Assembly (NCBI GenBank): GCA_029570205.1
Contig: JAKQSI010000130.1
Coordinates: 1 to 36,600 of the forward strand
Length of the DNA stretch: 36,600 bases
Source of the DNA: Candidatus Omnitrophota bacterium
GTDB taxonomy: Bacteria > Hinthialibacterota > Hinthialibacteria > Hinthialibacterales > JAKPRU01
Direction: 5' to 3'
Shown here piece by piece: positions 31,743 to 36,600 of this stretch. A model generated the notes under the pieces. That model searched no databases, was not told the origin of the DNA, and saw only the letters and a program-made list of their open reading frames with translations. The position numbers and the translations under genes are program-made. Position 1 is the stretch's first letter; the number at the start of each line of letters is the position of its first letter.

Positions 31743-32309
31743 ATGAAACGCTTTTACAAAGAATATTGGAACCGTCTTGGATTCACTCTCATTGAGCTTC
31801 TGATCGTTGTCGCGATTATCGGCATCCTGGCCGCCATCGCCGTACCCAACTTCCGAAAGGCCCAACACCGGGCCATGATTTCCCGTGGGCTGGCAGACAT
31901 GCGCTCGGTCGTGCAGGCCTATCGCATGTATTTTTTGGACAACAACGGCTGGCCCGACCACAGCGACCTCCCCTGGGCAATGAATCCCCTCACGACACCG
32001 ATCGCCTATCTGAACACGCTGATCTATGATGTATTCACTCTAACGGACCCCTCCAATAAGAGCAAAGCCCCCAAAGATATGATCCATGGGGGTATTCCCC
32101 ATTTCGAATCGGGCTGTGGTTGGTTCAAGAGCGGTCCCGATGGAAAACACCTCGCCGCTTATCAGGAGTCCGATCGAATGCTTTTCCTGCACGGTCCCAA
32201 CGGCTACGCGAACATCTATGCGGCAAGCAACGGCACATTCAGCAACGGCGGCCTCTGGTATATGATGACCAAAGACGGCAAGCCCCGCTGGGGAGACGAG
32301 TTTCACTGA
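31743..32309 (+). CDS. GspG-like pseudopilin
   Basis: A protein of 188 residues with a longer leader, MKRFYKEYWNRLGFTLIELL, and the canonical Gly before the cleavage site. The helix ends AVPNFRKAQ. The C-terminal half has FKSGPDG and YAASNGTFSNGGLW, a degenerate form of the signature in the other three pseudopilins. AGGAG lies about 9 bases before the ATG. A terminator-like hairpin separates it from the third pseudopilin, so it may have its own promoter. It converges with a metallophosphoesterase gene. Confidence 0.87.
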   Translation: MKRFYKEYWNRLGFTLIELLIVVAIIGILAAIAVPNFRKAQHRAMISRGLADMRSVVQAYRMYFLDNNGWPDHSDLPWAMNPLTTPIAYLNTLIYDVFTLTDPSNKSKAPKDMIHGGIPHFESGCGWFKSGPDGKHLAAYQESDRMLFLHGPNGYANIYAASNGTFSNGGLWYMMTKDGKPRWGDEFH

Positions 32310-32324
32310 GTTTGCCGGTATAGA

Positions 32325-32356
32325 GGCGCATGGTCGCGCGACCCTGCCGCCGGTAA
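32325..32356. terminator. Hairpin between convergent genes
   Basis: The perfect palindrome GGTCGCGCGACC (32332-32343) is flanked by GGCGCA and TGCCGCC arms that extend the stem with a bulge. It lies between the ends of the fourth pseudopilin and the metallophosphoesterase gene and could stop transcription from both sides. There is no T run. Confidence 0.4.
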
Positions 32357-32372
32357 AGAACCAGAGGACCGA

Positions 32373-33251
32373 TTATTCCTTTACCCGTATATTTGTGTCC
32401 TGTATCCCCTCACACATTAAGATGGCTACTCGCGGGCCTTCGTCTGTCATGGTAATCCAGAGAATATGATCGAATTCGCCGTACTCGATACCGCGCAGCT
32501 GACTGGATCCCCCCGTCGTTGCCACCGTGTAGTACTCCCGTCCGTAGCGGATGCTTTTCGTGTAATTGTGGACATGACCCGCAATGACCGTGTACGGGCG
32601 ACCCTGAAGATTCTGTTCAAAGGTTGTCCAGCCATACACTTCTTTTTCCTCCCATAGCGGTCTGTGCAGAAATACGAAAGTCCAGCGGACATCGCGGTTG
32701 TCCCGGAGCGCCTTCGCCAGGTAAGCATTTTGCTCATCCGTCATGTTGGGGCGTTTCTCCGTGGGGTCCTCCGAGTTCACGATCAGAAACAGCACATCCC
32801 GATAAACAAAGTGATAATAGGTCCGACCATGCCGCTCATGTCGATAGTCCGCCATCATCCGATTGGTGTAATCATGATTGCCGGTAACGTAGAAAAACGG
32901 CATTTCCAATTGGGAGACATAGCCGTCCAGCTCATCCCATTGCCGAATGACTTCATCCTTGTTTTCCTCATAACCTTGAATCAAATCCCCCACGCTCATC
33001 ACAAACTCCGGTTGCAGCAGATTGATCTTGGGCATCATCTTGTCGAAAATGCCGGGCCGTTCGCCGCCTCCACGATCCGAAATCACAACGAATTGGAAAT
33101 TATCCGGATCGTTTTTGAATTCCAGATGGGTCCATGGATTTGCCCCTGGCTCGATCGTAATGACCGGATTCGCCCGCTGCGATGGACTCAAGCTCGCACA
33201 GCTCCACAAACCAAGGCACACAAGAATCAGTAGAACTTGGGTTTTCTTCAT
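32373..33251 (-). CDS. Calcineurin-like metallophosphoesterase lipoprotein
   Basis: A protein of 292 residues with a lipoprotein signal (GLWSC, lipidated C18). The metallophosphoesterase motifs follow in order: D59-R-G, GDLIQGY (G88-D89), GNHD (124-127), H196 in FLHRPLW, and GHVHNY (225-230). They bind two metal ions and cleave phosphate esters. The first motif is DRG rather than the usual DxH, so one metal ligand is changed; the following GGGERPG segment looks conserved in a subfamily, which argues against simple decay. The enzyme should act outside the cytoplasm on an unknown phosphoester. The gene for a secreted propeller-like protein lies 34 bases upstream on the same strand. Confidence 0.88.
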   Translation of the reverse strand: MKKTQVLLILVCLGLWSCASLSPSQRANPVITIEPGANPWTHLEFKNDPDNFQFVVISDRGGGERPGIFDKMMPKINLLQPEFVMSVGDLIQGYEENKDEVIRQWDELDGYVSQLEMPFFYVTGNHDYTNRMMADYRHERHGRTYYHFVYRDVLFLIVNSEDPTEKRPNMTDEQNAYLAKALRDNRDVRWTFVFLHRPLWEEKEVYGWTTFEQNLQGRPYTVIAGHVHNYTKSIRYGREYYTVATTGGSSQLRGIEYGEFDHILWITMTDEGPRVAILMCEGIQDTNIRVKE

Positions 33252-33285
33252 AACGTCAATCTTTTCTCCTGTTTCCGATGAACGG

Positions 33286-34692
33286 CTAGTTTACAAATTC
33301 CTGCCATTGGGGTAACCGAACCAGCTGCATTTCATAAACCATTTTCTCGGTTTCAGCCGGCGCTCCGGACTTCCGAGCCGCCTGGAGAGTCTGAATCCGT
33401 TTCGGATCGCTTACCTCTACCCAGGCCACGGTATAAATGCAATCGTCCGGACCGATCGCAATGCTTTCGGAAAAGAAAACCCGATCCATGTTCTCGGTAA
33501 AGATCGGACCGTGGTTTGTATAGGTATCGCTGTCGATTTGATAAGTAATGAGATAAAGCGCGGACTGCACTTCCGGCTTGTTCTTGATCACTACCGCCGG
33601 ACCGTGCGCCAGGTAGAAAATGGTATTCTTCGGGCCGATCATAAATCCCAACTGGCTGATTTCAGGATTTCTCGGCTGTCCCCGATACGCTTCCGGCCTC
33701 AAATCCGCCACCGTGCGGAGGTAGCCGGTTTTCGGAACAAACTCAAACAGGGATGTAGTTTCCCATTGAATCCCCCAAAAACTATCCGTAGACGGATTCC
33801 ATTCAATGACGCGCCAATTATATTGGAAATCGCCTTTGAGAGTTTCCCCGGTCGATTGGGCAAAAGGAAGATGGGTGAGGTCCAGTCCCTCCAGAAAGCG
33901 AATGGGACGGAACTCTGCAGGATCGTATTTCCAGATTGCGCCATCCATGGTCGATCCGTAGACGATTCCATCCGGGTCCACCCCGAGCGTGCGACAGATC
34001 CGGTCCCACTCATACGGATGCTGTCCCCATTCTCCCCGGCCCTGGACGGCGCCCCAGTAACGCAGATCGGCTTTGTTAATGTTATATGAAATAAGAAGTC
34101 CCGAAGGCCAGGTCTGTCCGTAGAGGATTTCATTTTTTGGATCGAGAATGGCGGTAATGATCCCTTCGTTGTCAAACACTTTCGCCAAGTCCTGAAACTC
34201 CCCTGTCTTGAGATCGTAGTTCATGAAGTGCCCGCCGGGGTAGGTCTTCCGACCGCCGGTATCGATACCCGGCAGTTCGCCGCTGCTGTAAAACGAGGTA
34301 TGTGTGGCAAACCACAGTTTTCCCTTATGCTCGAATAAAGGCGTGTGAATTTTCCCCTGGGGCATATATTCCGATGCCGGTTCTTTGAGTACCTCGTCGA
34401 TTTTCCCAAGGAGTGTCGTCTGTTCGGTTTTCGGATCGAACCGATACAGACGGACACCGAAACTTGAATTGTGTGTATTAAGTGAAAAGTAGATGTTGCC
34501 GTCGGATGCGGCGGTGAGAGAGTGGTAATTACTGTCCGCTCCGGGAAAATCGTTTGGGTACGCCCTGGCCACGATATGGCGTGGCAGGGATTCGAATGAA
34601 ACCGTTTGCTTTCCGGTCTCCGGTTGAGCGCCGATAAGAATGGAACCAATCCACAGAAGAACTGGGATAAAGCAGAGAATCCTGCGGAACAT
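33286..34692 (-). CDS. Secreted beta-propeller-like protein
   Basis: A protein of 468 residues from the ATG at 34692, which has AAGGAG eight bases upstream and starts a signal peptide (MFRRILCFIPVLLWIG); an in-frame ATG at 34752 is not needed. The mature protein has repeated strands such as SDGNIYFSLNTHNSSFGVRL, KGKLWFATHTSF, DPDGIVYGSTMDGAIWKYDP and DDCIYTVAWVEV, each a G-x-hydrophobic-Y/W pattern of propeller blades. No family can be named. It could bind or cleave a sugar polymer. It is followed closely by the metallophosphoesterase lipoprotein gene, so the two may be a pair. Confidence 0.75.
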   Translation of the reverse strand: MFRRILCFIPVLLWIGSILIGAQPETGKQTVSFESLPRHIVARAYPNDFPGADSNYHSLTAASDGNIYFSLNTHNSSFGVRLYRFDPKTEQTTLLGKIDEVLKEPASEYMPQGKIHTPLFEHKGKLWFATHTSFYSSGELPGIDTGGRKTYPGGHFMNYDLKTGEFQDLAKVFDNEGIITAILDPKNEILYGQTWPSGLLISYNINKADLRYWGAVQGRGEWGQHPYEWDRICRTLGVDPDGIVYGSTMDGAIWKYDPAEFRPIRFLEGLDLTHLPFAQSTGETLKGDFQYNWRVIEWNPSTDSFWGIQWETTSLFEFVPKTGYLRTVADLRPEAYRGQPRNPEISQLGFMIGPKNTIFYLAHGPAVVIKNKPEVQSALYLITYQIDSDTYTNHGPIFTENMDRVFFSESIAIGPDDCIYTVAWVEVSDPKRIQTLQAARKSGAPAETEKMVYEMQLVRLPQWQEFVN

Positions 34693-34801
34693 CACGGCAT
34701 CTCCTTGACGGTAAAGATTGTCACATGTCGGCGCCGTCATCGTGCCCAACACGAATTTACGCGGATTCTAGCACAGACTCGCCCAGAAAAGGACCGGTCT
34801 A

Positions 34802-34836
34802 CTCCCTCTCCTTCTGGGAGAAAGTTGCGGGGAGAG
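34802..34836. repeat. CTCTCC/GGGAG repeat copy
   Basis: CTCCCTCTCCTTCTGGGAGA is followed by AAGTTGCGGGGAGAG. It is a diverged member of the first dispersed family, lying in the 171-base gap between the propeller-like gene and the ABM gene. Confidence 0.5.
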
Positions 34837-34863
34837 ATTTTAAGACGGTTCCAGCCTCTATTC

Positions 34864-35172
34864 TTATCCCAGGCGACTCAATTTGAGAACCTGCGGCGCT
34901 CCATCCAGCAGATCCTCCGCTCGCCTGACAAATCCCTGGAAATGCGGTGTTTGAACGTGTTTGTCAAGCGCTTCGGGACTCTCCCAAGTCTCGATAAAGA
35001 TGAAATGGCAGGGATCATCCTGCGAAATGAACAGTTCGTATTCCTGGTAGCCCTCATCGGATCGGGTCGGTGCGATCAGGGAGAGCAGAACTCTTTCCAG
35101 TTCGTCCCGTTTGCTCGGTTTGGCGTGGATATGCGCGATGATTTTCAGACTTTTCGGCGGTGTCGGTCCCAT
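34864..35172 (-). CDS. ABM-domain protein, putative quinol monooxygenase-like
   Basis: A protein of 102 residues from the ATG at 35172, preferred to a GTG three codons upstream because GAGGTG lies 6 bases before it. It shows the full antibiotic biosynthesis monooxygenase (ABM) domain: LKIIAHIHAKPSKRDELERV, then EGYQEYELFISQDDPCHFIF and ETWESPEALDKHVQTPHF. The family forms small ferredoxin-like dimers, often using no cofactor, as in YgiN. A quinol or aldehyde-related role is possible; the real substrate is unknown. The gene stands alone, with repeats on both sides. Confidence 0.9.
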   Translation of the reverse strand: MGPTPPKSLKIIAHIHAKPSKRDELERVLLSLIAPTRSDEGYQEYELFISQDDPCHFIFIETWESPEALDKHVQTPHFQGFVRRAEDLLDGAPQVLKLSRLG

Positions 35173-35254
35173 GGTATTCACCTCTCAAGGAAATATGTGA
35201 GAATCACCATGTCCTTTTGTGCCCATGTTGTCAAGCAAAGAGGAGCGCATGCCC

Positions 35255-35334
35255 ATCCCCTCTCCGTCCGGGAGAGGACTAGGGTGAGGAGGTTTCCTGT
35301 CGGGGTGGCGCCGGCATCTTGCCGGTGGGGAATT
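35255..35334. repeat. CTCTCC/GGGAGAGG repeat plus CCGGCA/TGCCGG palindrome
   Basis: CCCCTCTCCGTCCGGGAGAG with an AGGGTGAGG tail is a well-kept copy of the first dispersed family. Immediately after it, CCGGCATCTTGCCGG (35311-35325) forms another hairpin. These lead into the 199-bp tandem repeat. Confidence 0.7.
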
Positions 35335-35788
35335 GTCGCACGGGCGTCCCGCCCGTGGCCCGTAGGGGCGCACGGCGCTGCGCCCATGTGGGTTGTGTAT
35401 CCTTGGAGTGCTGAAGTGGAGCTTCAGCCTTTGCCCAAGGCGGAGCAGGGTAGCTGTCGCCTTGGCTCTTTCACAATTCTCTATCCGTTATTCCCTTTCC
35501 CACCGGGAGAGGGTTTGGGTGAGGGGCCTTCGCGTCGCACGGGCGTCCCGCCCGTGGCCCGTAGGGGCGCACGGCTGTGCGCCCATGTGGGTTGTGTATC
35601 CTTGGAGTGCTGAAGCGGAGCTTCAGCCTTTGCCCAAGGCGGAGCAGAGTAGCTGTCGCCTTGGCTCTTTCACAATTCTCTATCCGTTATTCCCTTTCCC
35701 ACCGGGAGAGGGTTTGGGTGAGGGGCCTTCGCGTCGCACGGGCGTCCCGCCCGTGGTCCGTAAGGGCGCACGGCTGTGCGCCCATGTG
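35335..35788. repeat. 199-bp tandem duplication of composite palindromic units
   Basis: Two full copies (35335-35533 and 35534-35732) differ at about four bases, and a third partial copy runs from 35733 to 35788. Each unit holds several hairpins: CACGGGCG/CGCCCGTG, GGGCGCAC/GTGCGCCC, GCTGAAG/CTTCAGC and a CTCTCC-family piece (CCCACCGGGAGAGGG). Reading frames through it give the GRDARAT-like strings often predicted from such repeats, so they are not genes. With 35255-35334 it fills the gap 35173-35881, where no gene is seen. Confidence 0.9.
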
Positions 35789-35881
35789 ACTGCTCTTTTT
35801 CGTGTTCCGTTCGTGACTTCGTGATTCACTGCATTGGCGCCGAGACGCGTTACCTTGGTGAAGGCCCTACGATTCCGTATC

Positions 35882-36304
35882 CTACCCGCCAACCCGTTCC
35901 TCACTTTCCGTTTTAAAAACAGATTTGCATCTGTAACATACGCTATCGCCGCGATTGACAGACATGCCACATTGCGAACAAATAGTAGTTTCATACTCCA
36001 TCAGGTCAGGTTGAGATAAAGTGCCTCCATACTTCTCACCAGCCAGCTTCTTCAAAAGCCGAAGCACATCAGCAAATGCCCCGCAAAAGATATACAAGGT
36101 AATTCCCGGAATCAAAGAACCGATGCCCAATGCGATCCAAAGCAAGGATTCATCCGGATTTCGATTGAGTGCAAGGAGGGCCAACACCACAGCTACAAAG
36201 CACGTGATAATGCTGATAACCAGGTAGAAAATCCCCAGTCCGGACAGCAATCCTTCTCGCCCACCTTCGTATCGGATTTCCTTATTGACTATTTTCGTGG
36301 CCAT
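35882..36304 (-). CDS. Small membrane protein with C-terminal zinc ribbon
   Basis: A protein of 140 residues. Two membrane helices (about 22-48 and 54-80) are followed by a cytoplasmic linker and a zinc ribbon, ICSQCGMSVNRGDSVCYRCK. GGGAGG lies 8 bases before the ATG at 36304. The design, a helix hairpin with a rubredoxin-like knuckle, resembles the DUF2007-like protein at 13400 in general plan but not in sequence. The function is unknown; it could sense metal or redox state or bind a protein at the membrane. It is not obviously in an operon. Confidence 0.75.
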   Translation of the reverse strand: MATKIVNKEIRYEGGREGLLSGLGIFYLVISIITCFVAVVLALLALNRNPDESLLWIALGIGSLIPGITLYIFCGAFADVLRLLKKLAGEKYGGTLSQPDLMEYETTICSQCGMSVNRGDSVCYRCKSVFKTESEERVGG

Positions 36305-36361
36305 GGTGATGTCCTCCCTGGAACTACCGTGAGCGCCGATCTTCTATCGTGCGTTCAACCA

Positions 36362-36600
36362 TTATTGAAGCTCGCTCAGGAGTTCTTGTCTTACGAAGTC
36401 AGACGGGTTCGAATTGAAATAGAATCGCCACTCGGTTGACCCGTTATTCTCCTCAATACACCCCTCTATGCCAACATTCCCTGAGACAACCTCCTGTGAG
36501 AAATTAGTGTAGAAACGGAGGTTAAAGATGAAGATGATAAGAAGACGAAAAGAAAGGTCGGAGGAATGCGATGGGGGAGTCCTGAAGTGGAGTGAAGAGG
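36362..36600 (-). CDS. Possible 3' end of an unidentified gene (no start visible)
   Basis: The minus strand is open from the window edge to a TAA at 36362. Its last 45 or so codons look coding, ending TEWRFYFNSNPSDFVRQELL and SELQ. No ATG is in frame within the window, and the part nearest the edge looks low in complexity, so this may be the remnant of a gene cut at its 5' side or a gene continuing outside. The strand opposite has a start codon with a good ribosome site at 36528, which conflicts with a full-length minus gene. Confidence 0.3.
   Translation of the reverse strand, partial: SSLHFRTPPSHSSDLSFRLLIIFIFNLRFYTNFSQEVVSGNVGIEGCIEENNGSTEWRFYFNSNPSDFVRQELLSELQ
36528..36600 (+). CDS. Possible start of a gene running off the right edge
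   Basis: An ATG at 36528 is preceded by ACGGAGG with 6 bases of spacing, an excellent ribosome site. The 24 visible codons, MKMIRRRKERSEECDGGVLK and WSEE, have no stop before the edge. The stretch is too short to identify. It would run divergently from the minus-strand fragment at 36362. Confidence 0.35.
   Translation, partial: MKMIRRRKERSEECDGGVLKWSEE

Noticed and set aside
34606-35613. 335-codon plus-strand frame at 34606 and the frames at 35393-35824
   Set aside because: They run through the ABM gene in antisense or through the 199-bp repeat; the protein strings (RASRPWPVGAHG and relatives) come from palindromic repeats.
35335-35788. CRISPR array
   Set aside because: The units are 199 bp in direct tandem with no alternating short repeats and unique spacers.
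36405-36420. tRNA T-loop (GGGTTCGAATTG)
   Set aside because: No acceptor stem, anticodon arm or CCA-side pairing could be found around it, and it falls in a gene-like minus frame.

Overview
The window looks like a chromosomal segment of an uncultured Gram-negative bacterium, of the kind found among Sumerlaeota (BRC1), Hydrogenedentota or their Planctomycetota/Lentisphaerota-like relatives. This placement is inferred from gene content, not from a marker gene. The clues are several short GspG-like pseudopilins with almost identical N-termini, Tat-exported Gfo/Idh/MocA oxidoreductases, ThuA and TIM-barrel lipoproteins, URO-D-family proteins, an ExbB/ExbD channel, and many palindromic intergenic repeats. 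No rRNA, tRNA or CRISPR array was recognised.

Layout. The left edge (1-250) holds the 5' end of an IS481-like transposase and its outer end. Two pseudopilin genes follow (396-1679), then mfd on the minus strand (1699-5229). A promoter and structured leader (5408-5508) precede a tight plus-strand operon of exbB, exbD, a secreted TPR protein and a membrane-anchored VWA protein (5597-11188). The VWA protein's only membrane helix carries the S-x3-H motif of TonB and TolA, so it may be a new kind of force-transducing partner for the proton channel. This is the best candidate for an undescribed system here.

From 11260 to 17653 lies a set of sugar-type genes: two Tat-exported Gfo/Idh oxidoreductases, a ThuA lipoprotein, a DUF2007-like membrane zinc-ribbon protein and two URO-D-family proteins. 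A GT-C membrane glycosyltransferase (17816-19417), pssA with an overlapping zinc-ribbon gene (19719-20809) and pgi (20981-22603) follow. A second catabolic group has a sodium:solute symporter, a TIM-barrel isomerase-like lipoprotein, a ceramidase-like secreted protein and a GntR-type regulator with a palindrome at its own start (22751-28718). Together the exported oxidoreductases, ThuA and TIM-barrel proteins suggest oxidation and cleavage of sugars outside the cytoplasm, followed by uptake.

The right third has two secreted jelly-roll-like proteins followed by two more pseudopilins (29294-32309), then a metallophosphoesterase lipoprotein, a secreted propeller-like protein, an ABM monooxygenase and a small membrane zinc-ribbon protein on the minus strand. 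Intergenic DNA is rich in repeats: a 23-bp x4 array, a 199-bp tandem duplication, a 103-bp inverted-repeat element, and two dispersed families built on CTCTCC/GGAGAG palindromes.
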